A DNA stretch of 24,811 nt, from the NCBI GenBank assembly GCA_024364805.1, contig CM044488.1, positions 96,535,677 through 96,560,487 of the forward strand, written 5' to 3'. This stretch comes from Euprymna scolopes (Eukaryota > Mollusca > Cephalopoda > Sepiida > Sepiolidae). Below the pieces are notes generated by a model. It saw only the letters and a program-made list of their open reading frames with translations, had not been told where the DNA came from and made no database searches. This document shows positions 1-10,302 of the stretch, one piece after another. A program made the position numbers and the translations under genes. Numbering within the stretch: the first letter of the stretch is position 1; each line of letters begins with the position of its first letter.

Positions 1-1210
1 AATATGTTTATATTTTATTTATTTTACAATATGTTTATATCTTATCTATTTTATATTATGTTTATATTTTATTCATTTTATAATATGTTTATATTTTATT
101 CATTTTATAATATGTTTATATTTTATTTATTTTACAATATGTTTATATTTTATTCATTTTATAATATGTTTATATTTTATTTATTTTATAATATGTTTAT
201 ATTTTATTTATTTTATAATATGTTTATATTTTATTTATTTTACAATATGTTTATATTTTATTTATTTTACAATATGTTTATATTTTATTTATTTTACAAT
301 ATGTTTATATTTTATTTATGTTATAATATGCATTTATTCATTTATTTTACAATATGCCTGTATTTTATAATATGCCTTTATTTTATTTATTTTATAATAA
401 GTCTTTATTTTATTTTATACTATGCCTTTATTTTATTCATTTTTGTATATGCCTTTATTTTATAACATTTATTCATTTGATAAAATCATGATATTTTATA
501 ATATACATTTTTTATTTATTTATAATTTACGTTTATATTATTTATTTCATAATAACCCTTTATTTTACGATATGCCTTTATTTTATTTATTTTATGTCAT
601 TATTTTATTTATTTTAGAATATTCTTTATTTTTTATTTTATAATATGTCTTTATTAAAATTATTGTATCATATGCCTATATTTTATTTATTTTATAATAT
701 TTCTTTATTCTATGACATTATTTTATTTTATAATATGCCTATATATTATAATAGGCCTTTGTTTTATTTATTTTATAATATGTTTTTATTTTATTTATTG
801 TATTATATGCCTATATTTTTTTAATAATATCTCTTTATTTATTTTAGAATATGCCTGTGTTTTATAATATGCTTTTATTTTATTTATTCTTAATAATCCA
901 TTATTTTACTTTTTAATATGGTTTTATTTTACTTATTTGAAATATGCTTTTATTTTATAATATTTATTACTTTGATAAAATTATATTTAATTTATCATAT
1001 TTTATAATAGGCCTTTATTTTATTTATTTTAGAATATGCCTTTATTTTATTTATTTATAATATTTTTATTTATTTATTTTATTATATTGATATATTTTAT
1101 AATATCATATAATATTATCTTTATTTTATAATACTTTATAATATGCCTTTAATTTCTTTATTTTATAATATGCTTTTATTTATTTATTTTATAATATGCC
1201 TTTTGTTGAT
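1..1210. repeat. AT-rich minisatellite, 27-base unit
   Basis: Head-to-tail copies of a 27-base unit built on aatatgtttatattttattt followed by attttac or attttat. Copies are near-perfect from the left edge to about 320 and increasingly diverged to about 1210, where the later units carry aatatgcctttattttattt variants. Because 27 is a multiple of three, a long frame stays open by chance and reads as a nine-residue repeat (MFIFYLFYN). That is a property of the repeat and not evidence of a gene. The array probably continues to the left of the window. Confidence 0.93.
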
Positions 1211-1319
1211 TTATAAATAATTGAAGTTATATTTCAATAACCGACATTATTAACTTAGCAACCTGAGGTTATATATCTAGATATCATCGGCATACCATTA
1301 CAGCTTTCCTCAACAAAAG

Positions 1320-1940
1320 AGAAGGTAATCCTTGGGAAGAATATACAATATCTACAAAACATATAGTTCGTTAATTCCGATAAAATATATGACTAGGAGG
1401 TTGGTACTGCGATAAACGAGCATATACTACACTACCACAATCACCTAAAAAAGGAGTTTATACATAGAAGTTTTGTATCATGAAGTTACGCGACTACAGA
1501 ATGAGGTAATGCCTAGGAGGATAAACTCATAACAACAAAACATATACTACATCACTTTACTCTCAAGCTAAAAGAGTTAATGCATGGAGAGGTGGGCCCC
1601 ATGATAACAGAACAGATACTACAATACACATTAAAAGATAAAGTAATGCATAAGGCGATAATCTCATGAGATCATAAAATACTACACTACATCCACCCAC
1701 ATCAAAATGAAGGAGGATGATATTATAACAACAGACCAGACACTACCACCTCCCTCTAAACAGAAGTTAATCATTGGGAGTATTATAATCACAGAAAAAA
1801 ACAATATACCACTTCTAAAAATGAAAAAAAAATAACATATAGGAGGATGAAATCATATCCACAAAAGACAAAAACCCTATTGAAAAGAGGAGTAATTATA
1901 TGGAGAAAGTTATCATCACTAAAAAACGTATACTACCTCG
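1320..1940. repeat. Degenerate satellite, unit about 60-72 bases
   Basis: The motif catatactac or a close variant recurs at about 1421, 1541, 1613, 1675, 1736, 1802, 1862 and 1926. A second block around taatgcatagGAGGata precedes it in most units. Spacing is 60-72 bases, with one double interval of 120. Copies are much more diverged than the 27-base array to the left. No coding potential is seen. Confidence 0.7.
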
Positions 1941-1959
1941 AATTAAGTATTAATAATCA

Positions 1960-3090
1960 TTAGTATAGAATATTATAATAAAGTGAATTGAGTATTAGCA
2001 GAAAAAATAGTATAGTTTCGGATTCAGATAAAAGAATTCCAAATCTTCATTGTTAATAGAAATAATAGAATAGGGTTGAGTTCAAAGACACAGGTACACA
2101 ATCTCCATTATTAATAGAAATAATAGTATAATTTCGACGTCAAACAAATAGATACAAAATACCCATTAGTAAAAAAAAATGGAATATGTTCGATTACAGA
2201 CATACAGATATATAGTATAGTAATATAGTATATTCAGACAGAATATAGAATACTATAGTTTCAATTTCAGACAGACAAGTACCAAATTTTTATTAGTAAC
2301 AGAAATATTAGTAATAATTTCGACTTGAAACAGACAGGTATCAAACTTCCATTAGAAACAGAAACAATAATATAGATCTGACTTCAAAGAGACAGGTATC
2401 AAATCTCTATTAGTAATAGAAATTTTAGTGTGGTTTTGACTTAAAACAGACCAGTACCAAATCCTCACTAGCAATAGAAATAATAGTATAATTTCGACTT
2501 AAGACAGAGGGGTACCAAATCTTCATTAATAATAGAAATAATAGTATTGTTTCGACTTCAGACTAGCGGGTACCAACCTCTATTAGTAATAGAAGCAATA
2601 GTACAGTTTCGACTTGAGATAGACATGTGCCAAATCAGTTTCGACTTCAAACAGACAGCTACCAAATCTTCATGGGGAATAGAAAAAAATATTACAGTTT
2701 CGACTTTAGACAGACAGATACTAAATCTCCATGATTAATAAGAATAATAATATAATTTCGACTTCAAACAGACAGTTACCAAATCTTTATTTGTAATAGA
2801 AATAATATGAGTGTAAATGTCAGACCGGCAGGTACTAAACCTTTATTTGTAGCAGAAGTAAAATCATAGTTATGATTTCAAACAGACAGGTACCAAATCT
2901 CCATTAATAATAGAAATAATACTAGAATTTCGACGTGAAACAAACAGGTACGAAATTTTCATTCATAGAAGTATTAGTACAGTGTCGACTTCAGGCAGAC
3001 AGAGGGATACCAAATCTTCATTATTAATAAAAGTAATATTATAGTTTGGACTTTAGTCAGACAGGTACAAACTCTCAATTGATAATAGAT
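1960..3090. repeat. Satellite array, unit about 58 bases
   Basis: About 19 diverged copies of a unit containing tttcgacttcaaacagacag, then gtaccaaatcttcattagta and atagaaataatagtatag. The tttcgactt block recurs at about 2492, 2550, 2607, 2640, 2698 and 2756, which gives a 57-58 base period with one shortened unit near 2610-2640. A small open frame inside is an accident of the repeat. The array ends near 3090 at a switch to unique sequence. Confidence 0.88.
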
Positions 3091-4017
3091 ATCGTATTCA
3101 TGTTGGTGGTATTTATAGACCTCATATAGAAGGCATTAGTTGTCAGTTTCGTGTCTGTTTTTTTCTCATTGAAAAAAAAACTGTCGTAATTTTGTAAAAT
3201 ATGTTTCATCTTTCTACGTCGTTTTAAATTCCTGTTCTAATTCACTGAGCATTTCGGCCAGTTTCAAAATGATGATATGGCATCCATTTTTCTTCTTTTT
3301 TTCTGAATAATGAAAAACATTCTAGTTTTCGTCTTCTGTCCTGTTACTGCCCTGACACGCGTGTTTCTATTCTATGCGAATCAAAGGCATTTCCACCTGA
3401 GAACCAGGTAAGTAATTTCGGGTAAAACTGTGAGTCATTTTTTTTTGTTTGTTTTTTTTTGTTTTTTTTTTGGTTGCTCATTTGAAAATAATTTATGGCT
3501 GAGTGAACAACATTTTTTGAAATAGGTCATGGTTTTATGTTTAATGTTTCGTATGTTTATCGTTTAAAAACGCAATTCGTTGAAAGAGAAAATTCGGGGG
3601 TTTTTTTTCTTATCAGTTTGTTGAAGCTGAGGGTGGGGGCCTTTGACCAGATTCCAAACATTCAACTCAAGTATTCCAAGCGAGAGATCTTTTTTAGATT
3701 CTGGCTATCCATTTAAGTGCGATTGTTTGAATCTCACTTGTATTTGGTTCACGTGGTATATTTGTAAGATAGTTTGTTTGTTTGTTTGTTTGTTTGTTTG
3801 TTTTTTAATTTATGAGTCCAGTTACTCGTACAATTATTAGAATGATAAAGATCTTCCAAATGTTTCAGTTTCTTTTCATATCATACAGAAGACCTTAGCA
3901 TTTCGTTATCTTTTCACTCTTAACTCTGCTTCATTCCGCATCATTGGGGACAATAACTTCTACCAAGTTTGCTTCTTTCTCCTTGTTACATATCACTATG
4001 TCAGGTTGTTAGAGAAT

Positions 4018-4020
<3 letters not shown>
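3091..4020. other. AT-rich unique sequence, no gene seen
   Basis: No supported gene. It holds T-rich runs (3438-3472), a GTTT microsatellite at about 3772-3802, and a splice-donor-like cag|gtaagt at 3405-3413. The stretch before that donor (about 3325-3407) is preceded by a T-rich tract and an AG, so a small exon is conceivable but cannot be established from sequence alone. Confidence 0.5.
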
Positions 4021-4048
<28 letters not shown>

Positions 4049-4082
4049 ATGTTAAGGAATAGAGACAGGGAGAGAGAGAGAG
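4021..4082. repeat. GA microsatellite, interrupted
   Basis: Two GA dinucleotide runs (about 4021-4048 and 4068-4082) are separated by a short unique stretch. They lie directly upstream of the more complex, less AT-rich segment at 4087-4450. Confidence 0.95.
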
Positions 4083-4086
4083 GAAG

Positions 4087-4450
4087 AGGTGAATTATAGT
4101 GTGGACACGTTGGCTGGAAGTAAAAGATCAGCTGATTTGATTGCGTGTGAGTCATGTGATCAGATTAGCTGAATCGTTGAGATTTGATTTGGACTCAGAA
4201 GACAACGGACGGCTTCCCATTGTCTCCTCCTCTTCACTGGGGGGACGAACGCTGACGTGTGTAGAAGAAGAACCCACACAGGCCGATTTCACTTTCCAAC
4301 TTCTGCAGGACATCTGGGAAAAGTGAAATAAACTATAGAACTAATTCCTTGTCTTGGAGTGATTGAATCTTCATCCAAAAACAGGTATCAAGTCTCCCTC
4401 CAGGATGAGAAATTCCAGATGGTCCAACATCGAAGAAGCAGAGGTAGGTT
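4087..4450 (+). other. Possible exon or transcript leader, unproven
   Basis: This stretch is visibly less AT-rich than its surroundings. It holds a 61-codon frame (4141-4326, starting at TTG) whose residue composition is not low-complexity (it includes RLPIVSSSSLGGRTLTCVEE) and which ends at a stop overlapping an aataaa motif at 4327-4332. Downstream, gag|gtaggt at about 4442-4450 looks like a splice donor, preceded by a short frame starting with ATG at 4406. I do not recognise the peptide. It could be an untranslated first exon, a terminal exon or chance. Confidence 0.2.
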
Positions 4451-4692
4451 CTGAAAATACATGTCACTCACACACGATTCCCTTTATGATACAACATAAA
4501 TATATAATATAACACGTCATCTCTTCTAATCAATTATTAGAGATGACGCAACAAACACTCAACACTTTATTATAGAGCAACAACGTAACAAGGTTTAGTA
4601 TGTGTTGGTGTAAGCTCGAACACAGTTGAACAAGACTGTCGCTGTTCATTTGTTTGTGAGTTCTTTAAAAAGACAAAAATAGCAACGATGAC

Positions 4693-4940
4693 ATGTTTTG
4701 TGTCATCGTTGCTGTCGGTGTCTTAAAACCTTCTTTCCTTTTTTAATGTTTTGTGTCATCGTTGCTTTTTGTGTCTTACAACATTCTTTCCTTTCTTGAA
4801 TGCTTTGTCTTCGTTGCTTTTTGTGTCTTACAACATGCTTCCCTTTCTTGAATGTTTTGTGTCATCGTTGCTTTTTGTGTCTTACAACATTCTTTCCTTT
4901 CTTGAATGTTTTGTGTCATCGTTGCTATTTGTATCTTAAA
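4693..4940. repeat. Minisatellite, unit about 53 bases
   Basis: About 4.5 copies of a unit starting atgttttgtgtcatcgttgc and ending tctttcctttcttga, with unit starts at 4693, 4746, 4800, 4852 and 4906. The third unit is shortened by two bases. A perfect 13-base inverted repeat lies at the left edge: agcaacgatgaca at 4681-4693 pairs with tgtcatcgttgct at 4701-4713 around a 7-base loop. Two overlapping short frames across the array are repeat artefacts. Confidence 0.92.
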
Positions 4941-5100
4941 AAAAAGAACTCGCCAACAAAAATAGTATATATTTATTTGGACGACTAATAAGATTGAACG
5001 AGTTTTTTGTGTCTCAAACGATGCGACGCATGTTGAATATTTGTGAAATCGTTGATAAAAATCATAAAAAGTTTCAAATTTACATTAATATAATTTGTTG

Positions 5101-5378
5101 TTTCTGAATTTTTAAAATGAGGATTGATAATTCGTATTATTGGATTCATCGCACTACTGTTCTAGTTTTGAGTGTTAATCTAACAACGTTTCAGTCAATT
5201 TAACATCCAATTTTCTTCAGGTGTATATTGTCGAATATTCCTGAGTTCGACAGAAAAAAATATCCAAGCTTGACGAGATACATCTGAAGAAGGTTGAGGG
5301 TTACATCGACCAAAACATTGTAAAAATAACACTTAAGATGAGAACAGCAGTCCGAAGAATCCAAATAATACAAATATT
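5101..5378 (-). repeat. Long foldback element, family shared with 8748-8904
   Basis: The two halves are imperfect reverse complements over about 105 bases each, centred near 5240. The outer arms are about 5122-5171 (attggattcatcgcactact) and 5327-5377 (cagtccgaagaatccaaata). The inner arms contain ttcttcaggtgtat and its partner atacatctgaagaa. The left flank (5103-5121, ctgaatttttaaaatgagg) is the reverse complement of the tail of the 8761 copy, so this copy lies in the opposite orientation. No coding capacity is seen. The element class is unknown. Confidence 0.75.
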
Positions 5379-5986
5379 TTTATATTGTTCAACATTAAAC
5401 TAGTTCAGTTTCCTTTATTACTTGACCATGTACTTTCTGTGATAATTTCATTTCAAATGATAGTTTAAAACACCGTAAATATATACATACAGAATATAAC
5501 AGAAATATATATACACACATATGTATATAGCAGTAGTATGAAAAAATATTTCTATGGCAAATAAAGTATAGAAATAACGTTTTGTATGTGTTGTATGCTT
5601 GGACGCAGTTGAACAAGACTGTTGTGTATTTTTTACAAAGGCCCGAGGTCACTCGAGGATAAAGGAGCTAATGAAATTACAGGAATCAACAGGATAATAT
5701 TATAGTAATTGTTAGTACTGAAAATTTGGTAAATTGGATTTCTTAAGGGAACGGCTCATCAAGAACTTGTTTACGACGGACTTGAAGACGACTATATTGT
5801 AGTCAGTTGGAAAGCGGGAAAATGGAAGAGAGTTCCACAGACATACAGTTCTAGAAAGAAGCTTTGTTCATGGAATCTAGGTTCAGGTTAAGGCACAGAA
5901 AAAGAGTAGGGAAATTATTGCTAGTGGTTTCAGCTAGACGAGTGTTTTTCGTGAAAGTTAGATTAGTGGGGACCATAGATTGTAGC

Positions 5987-6718
5987 TCAGATGACCACTT
6001 GTATATGGAAATAACGATAAAGCATAAACAGGTTCGCAACGTTTCTTCTGTGGGAAAGAAGTTGCAAGGAAGAGAAAAGGGTATCCCCCACTAGGCTACG
6101 AAATCTGTTTTGAACTATGTCAAAGCAGGATAAAGTACTTTTAGTAGATTCTGCCCAGATGTGGCAACAGTACTTCATCCTTGGACGTACTTGGCTCCTA
6201 TAGAGATAGAGAATTGCATCAGCAGCGAGATATCTAATGAAGCGGTAGAATGATACCATCATTTTTCTAGCGACCTTGGCAACGAATTTGATGTATGTGT
6301 TCCATTTCAGATGAGGAGTAAAGGTCAGACCTAGAAGCTTGTTAAAACATGGAGCCTCCTCAAGAGGAAAGCCATTCATTTCAATTGATGCCAGACAGGG
6401 ATTAGAGCCTTGATGATAGAAAGATAGAAGCTTGGTTTTAGATGCATAAAAATTAACCAGCCAACTCTTTCTCCTATATACCACGTGCTCAAGATCAGAG
6501 GAGAGAGAATCAGAGAGAACTTGATCATTTACGACCTTGGAAGTGTTGCCATAGATAGTAGTGTCGTCAACATAAACGTCTACGAATGATCTAAGGATGT
6601 GATTTGAAAGATCGTTAATGTAGATCTGGAAGAGAATTGGGTCTAGAATGGACTCCTGAGTGTCTCCAGCATTAATACTGTGAGCTTCTGATCTCTGCCC
6701 ATCAACCACTACTCTCAT
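5987..6718 (-). pseudogene. LINE A reverse transcriptase, palm to C-terminal region
   Basis: This is an uninterrupted 243-codon stretch of the LINE A ORF2. Residues 15-27 are a degraded motif B: INAGDTQESILDP where the family has INAGxPQGSxLGP, so the proline and two glycines are lost. Residues 49-52 are YVDD, the catalytic motif C (YADD is usual in LINEs). A motif D/E-like segment (KTKLLSF near residue 95) and the thumb motif (LYLYRSQVRPRMKYCCHIWA) follow. Both catalytic aspartates are present. The upstream part carrying motif A lies in other frames, so no working polymerase is encoded. The listed ATG is only the first one in the open stretch and not a natural start. Confidence 0.88.
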
Positions 6719-7049
6719 TAACCTATCAGGGAGAAATATTCAATAACTGAAAAGACATTTCCAGCTATACCGTAGCTACAGATCTTGTGAAGTAGACCTT
6801 TATGCCATACCCTATCAAATTGCCCTAGAATGGAAACTTCCGTCAAGAGAGAGTAGCTAATCCTATGAGATTATGTTAGCACATCTGCTGTAAATCTTGC
6901 AGAACAGAAATCATACTGCCTGTCACTAAGGTTATTTTTGGTGAGGTGGTTGACTGTTTCTCTGTTTAATAGATTCCAGCAACTTACTCATGACGCACAG
7001 GAGACTTATTGGTGTGTATTGAGAGGGAGATTACTGATCACCTTAATTC

Positions 7050-7495
7050 TTAAATACGGGACATACTGATGAGGTTTCCATACTGATGAGGTGTTGGGCA
7101 GCAATTCTCCTTAAGACAATGCTTAAACAGCTTTGTAAGTATGGGAGCTAGTTCTGGTTGAATTTTTTTCAGCACTATAATAAGAATGCCAGTTGCTTTA
7201 CTGTAATTGAGTTTTTTTATTAGCTTGGCAGCATCACACACAGATATTTGTATGTCGTGTAGTGTGTTTTCAGATACAGGAGGAAACAGAGGGGTCGTTG
7301 ATCGCATAGGGAAGAATTAGCTGCAAAGTTCTTGGCAAGTTCTTTGTCTGATGCTGACAAGATTACCTCAGGGCCATTGATGATAGTTGTGATAGAGCAC
7401 ACACTTCTGTTCAAGGCCCGATTTGCTATTTGCCAATACTGGTGGAAACCAACCCGCTGCTCAGCTACTTTGGTCTTGACGAACTGAGCATACAA
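7050..7495 (-). pseudogene. LINE A ORF2, pre-RT segment and RT fingers
   Basis: Two overlapping frames are separated by a frame change. The outer one (7220-7495) reads YAQFVKTKVAEQRVG, IANRALNR and TIINGPEVI. The inner one (7050-7307) continues with LHDIQISVCDAAKLIKKLNY and ATGILIIVLKKIQPELAPIL. These correspond to the linker ahead of the RT and to the first RT block (the usual SKATGPDxIPxxxLK). The usual SSKATGPD reads YSKATG here with the following PD lost. Continuity with the palm region downstream on the same strand supports a single element. Confidence 0.82.
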
Positions 7496-7700
7496 CTATC
7501 TCGCGCTCTACTCTTTTACAGTGGTTGCGACCAGCCCTGTAAAAGGCTTTAGTATCAATAAATCTATTACGTTGGAAGCAATGCAATAGAAATAGTAATT
7601 TATGTGCGCAATGGCAGCAGCACATTCTGGAGAGAACCACGAGATTTGATAAAAATGTATAGAAGCTATCCTAGTCAGCCATAGAGTACCAATATACTGT

Positions 7701-8019
7701 ACGATGGAGAGGTATGTCGGAGGACTTATTACATTAATCGTTCTTCAGAATACTGATTAGTCTACAGACTACCTCAAATCATATTCAAACTGATGCCTTA
7801 ATCTGACTTTTAGGGTCTTCGTAAGAAAGTTTTTTTTAAGTACGTATTAATAGTGTTTTTGATTTTTTTTTTATAAAGAACAAAACAAAAACCAGAGTAG
7901 TGCGCTTCATCCTAACATATCCGTAATTAACTATAAGTTTACTGATTTCTTTTTTTCGTATCGTACGAATAAAAGAAACCATTATTTGTTCCGTTCAATT
8001 CTTACTTCTTCAAAGGTAT
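7701..8019. other. No gene seen
   Basis: AT-rich sequence between LINE A and LINE B with T runs and a short imperfect hairpin (ttcgta...tacgaa, about 7955-7969). Part of 7701-7760 could be further decayed LINE A, but I could not align it to the family. Confidence 0.4.
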
Positions 8020-8690
8020 TTTTAATTTTGGCATCGTTAAACTTGTTAGCTTATTTTCATAAAAGTTTTAGATTCTCATAAAGTAGGTTTTCTCTATCCT
8101 TCTTAACACTTTCTCACACTTGAAACTATTCTTTATCTCTACAATTCTACTATCAGACCATGTATGGAGTACTGTTGTCATATTTGAGCTGGTGAATCTC
8201 GGGCCCATTTGAGGGTGTTTAATAAGATTCAGAAATGCATCTGTAATTTGATTGGTCCCACCCTATCTTCTTCTCTGCAATCTCTCTCTCTCTCTTACAT
8301 ACACACACGCACACACGCACACACACATACGCATGCACATACACGCAAACGTGACGTTGCTAGTCTCAGTCTTTTCTATAAATACTGTTATGACATGTAT
8401 TATTCGGAATTATCTAATCCCTCTAATTTCTACTTGTTTTGTTCCAGATCGATCAGCTCGTTGGTCTAGTGGTCTTCATCAATTCGATGTTTTGATACTT
8501 CATTGTAATACAGCTTCTTATTCTGGTAGCTTGTTTTGCCAAGAACAACAAGCTTGTGGAATTCTCTTCCTGCTGACTGTTTTCCTTTTACTTTTAACCT
8601 TGGTCTTTTCAAGACTAAGGTCAGTAGGCATATGTCTTTGCGATAATAATCTTATGTTCTTGTTAGATTCATTAATTAATTATTAATCAT
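8020..8690 (+). mobile_element. LINE B: tail of a second jockey-like LINE
   Basis: Plus-strand translation gives KVGFLY (near 8082), TLETILYLYNSTIRPCMEYC, then HLRVFNKIQKCICNLIGPTL, RDVASLSLFYKYCYDMYYSE, SGLHQFDVLILHCNTASYSG and LWNSLPADCFPFTFNLGLFK, ending at a natural C-terminal stop TAA at 8644-8646. This is the thumb and C-terminal domain of a jockey-like ORF2. The RT palm is absent, so the copy is 5'-truncated within ORF2. An internal stop replaces the tryptophan of the usual CCHIWAGA. Two frame changes lie between about 8450 and 8540. The family differs from LINE A at the C-terminus. Confidence 0.87.
8281..8350 (+). repeat. TC/CA microsatellite inside LINE B coding sequence
   Basis: A TC run followed by an imperfect CA run sits exactly where the LINE family encodes LQPLSHRRDVASL. 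The frame is kept across the expansion, so the peptide reads SLQSLSLSYIHTRTHAHTHT and then resumes at KRDVASLSLFYKY. The expansion therefore added a multiple of three bases or was balanced by other changes. Confidence 0.85.
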
Positions 8691-8747
8691 TTATCAAGTA
8701 GCTTCACGCCTTGTCTGAAGCAGTTTCTATAAAAACATAAGGGCATA

Positions 8748-8904
8748 TTACTCCAAAGTCCGTATTATTTGGATTCATCGGACTATTGTTCTCATCTTGT
8801 GTGCCACACTCAAGGTGAGAACAGTAGTCCGATAAATGCAAGTAATACGAATGATCTATCCTCAGATGAGGATTCAAAAAATTCAGAAACGTTACTCCAA
8901 AGTC
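8748..8904 (+). repeat. Short foldback element flanked by 13-base direct repeats
   Basis: The left arm (8761-8803, starting cgtattatttggattcatcg) and right arm (about 8808-8849, ending aagtaatacg) are reverse complements over about 43 bases with few mismatches. They are followed by a small palindrome atcctcagatgaggat (8859-8874) and ttcagaaacg. The identical 13-mer ttactccaaagtc lies at 8748-8760 and 8892-8904, so the unit 8761-8891 looks like an insertion with a target-site duplication. It is a shorter, internally reduced relative of 5101-5378. Confidence 0.8.
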
Positions 8905-9214
8905 ATTCATTGTTTTGTTTACTTTTTTTTAATCTCATAGAAATACATCTAGGATAATCTACAATCGTGTTAGATTGTTTGATGCCACCGATGGGACAAC
9001 TTTTATCATCCAATCAAAAGTAGCAACTAAGCTGTTAGCTAATTTTGATGGCAAACGAACAAGCAGATTCTGAATTTCGCTGTTTACATATTCTGAGGTA
9101 ATGTCTTAATTCGTCTTAGTATTTTTATCAACTTAAAATCGACTCTCTGATGAATGATGAGGGTTTGTCCTTATACCACCTTTAACAGGATACATTTTCT
9201 TGTACGTAGTTTTT
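8905..9214. other. No gene seen
   Basis: AT-rich sequence between the foldback and the LINE A-type fragment. No open frame, repeat unit or RNA-like structure could be supported. Confidence 0.45.
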
Positions 9215-9765
9215 CTTTTTACTGGGGAATTACCGCTTATCAAAGCCAAAAGTTCGCTCGAGGATAAGGGTTAATGAGTGTCGGGCAGAATGTTAAACAC
9301 ACTTTGATGATCGGCAATGATGGAACTTCGATAAGGTTTCATTATTTTATAGTACGTCTCAACAAGAACTTATTTGCATTATATTGAAAACAATCATGCT
9401 AGAGTCATATGGGAAACAGTCCCGCGGTATTGTGTTCCATAAACAGAAAATTCTAGGAAAGAAACTTTACTCATGGAATTTTCGTTTTAAGCACTGATAG
9501 AGAGTAAGGGAAATTATTGACAGTTGATGTAACTAGACGAGTATTTGTTGCGAAAGTTTTGCGAAGGGGCCATAAATTGAAGTTCAATTGATCACCTTCC
9601 ATAAAAGTAACGATAAAGCAAATATAGACTCGCAACGTTTCGCCCACTAGATTTCGAAGCCGGTTTTGTACTCTGTCAAGACAGGAAGGGGTTCTCTTAG
9701 CAGATCCTTCTCAGATGTGCCAATAATACTCCATCGATAATTATGATAATACGGTTTCCTAAGTC
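9215..9765 (-). mobile_element. LINE A-type 3' fragment, second copy
   Basis: This region aligns along its length with 5640-6190. Shared blocks include tcgaggataa near 9258, ctcatggaatttt near 9472, agacgagt near 9535, aacgataaagca near 9610 and cgcaacgttt near 9632. Minus-strand translation gives CLWNTIPRDCFPYDSSMIVF near 9370-9450, the ORF2 C-terminus of the same family. It is 5'-truncated close to 9765 and more diverged from the family pattern than LINE A. Both copies lie in the same orientation about 3.6 kb apart. Confidence 0.85.
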
Positions 9766-10045
9766 GACAGTTCATCAATTGCCATTAAGCAATAGAGAGA
9801 CAGTTTAGAATAAAACACAAACGAAGGCGTATCTACTCAAAACTGTGAAATAAAAAATATAAAGTTGGCATCAACGTCAATCATAAGGCGTATAAAGCAA
9901 CTAAATGGGAGGCTTTATTTAGTAAAAGCAAAATAAATTAGTAAATAGGATGAGTCATATCTAAAGTGGCAGAGCAAGCTTGAAGACAAATAAAAATAGG
10001 AAAATCCAGAACCCAGAACGATTTCTTAGAATTTAAATGAAGATA
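9766..10045. other. No gene seen
   Basis: AT-rich sequence downstream of the truncated LINE fragment, with no recognisable element or open frame. Confidence 0.4.
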
Positions 10046-10300
10046 TCTCTGTCTCTACTATTATATAAAAGTCATTTTGTGTGTGTATGTGTGTGAGAGA
10101 CAGATAGATAGAGAGAGAGAGCGAGATAGAGAGAGAGAGAGACAGAGATAGAGAGAGAGAGAGTTTCTTCTTCATAGGTTCCGAAACGGGTGAGCCTATC
10201 TTTTGCAAATTTCACACAAATGTAATTTATATGTCTGGCAGTGTTCTTAGATATGTTTTGTAAAAAAATTCATCCGATAAGTATCCAAAATCGAAAATAT
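10046..10300 (+). mobile_element. Possible Helitron 5' end with microsatellite
   Basis: The sequence starts TCTCTGTCTCTACTATTATA and continues TAAAAGTCATTTTGTGTGTG, preceded by A. This resembles the 5' terminus of the Helitrons at 11311-12531 and 24146-24811 (A|TC, a TATA-rich start, AAAAG, then a GT-rich stretch). A GT run and then a GA run follow to about 10164. No 3' terminus is visible, because the sequence runs into the foldback at 10303. The similarity is short, so a chance microsatellite context is possible. Confidence 0.27.
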
Positions 10301-10302
10301 CC

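Larger units (their letters stand above)
5640..7700 (-). mobile_element. LINE A: jockey-like non-LTR retrotransposon, 5'-truncated and broken
   Basis: Minus-strand translation gives, in order from about 7690, a pre-RT segment (SPECAAAIAHINYYF, then YAQFVKTKVAEQRVG), the RT fingers (about 7050-7310), an RT palm segment around 6770-6960 containing GLLHKICSYGIAG, the catalytic YVDD with downstream thumb (5987-6718), and a C-terminus with LWNSLP and NIVVFKSVVNKFLMS at about 5740-5845. The order and motifs match jockey/CR1-like LINE ORF2 proteins. No N-terminal endonuclease domain is visible, so the copy is 5'-truncated. It is interrupted by several stops and frame changes. The 3' UTR shares a block with the copies at 9215-9765 and 14408-14452. 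Clade assignment within jockey/CR1-like elements is uncertain. Confidence 0.9.

Noticed and set aside
4-465. 153-codon open frame with MFIFYLFYN repeats, membrane-protein-like
   Set aside because: It is the 27-base minisatellite read in one frame. The unit length is a multiple of three, so the frame stays open by construction.
1-3090. CRISPR-like repeat arrays
   Set aside because: Units are contiguous with no unique spacers, are strongly AT-rich and diverged, and the context is eukaryotic.
7050-7495. Independent host gene on the minus strand
   Set aside because: The peptides match the pre-RT and finger segments of LINE A and are continuous with its RT downstream.
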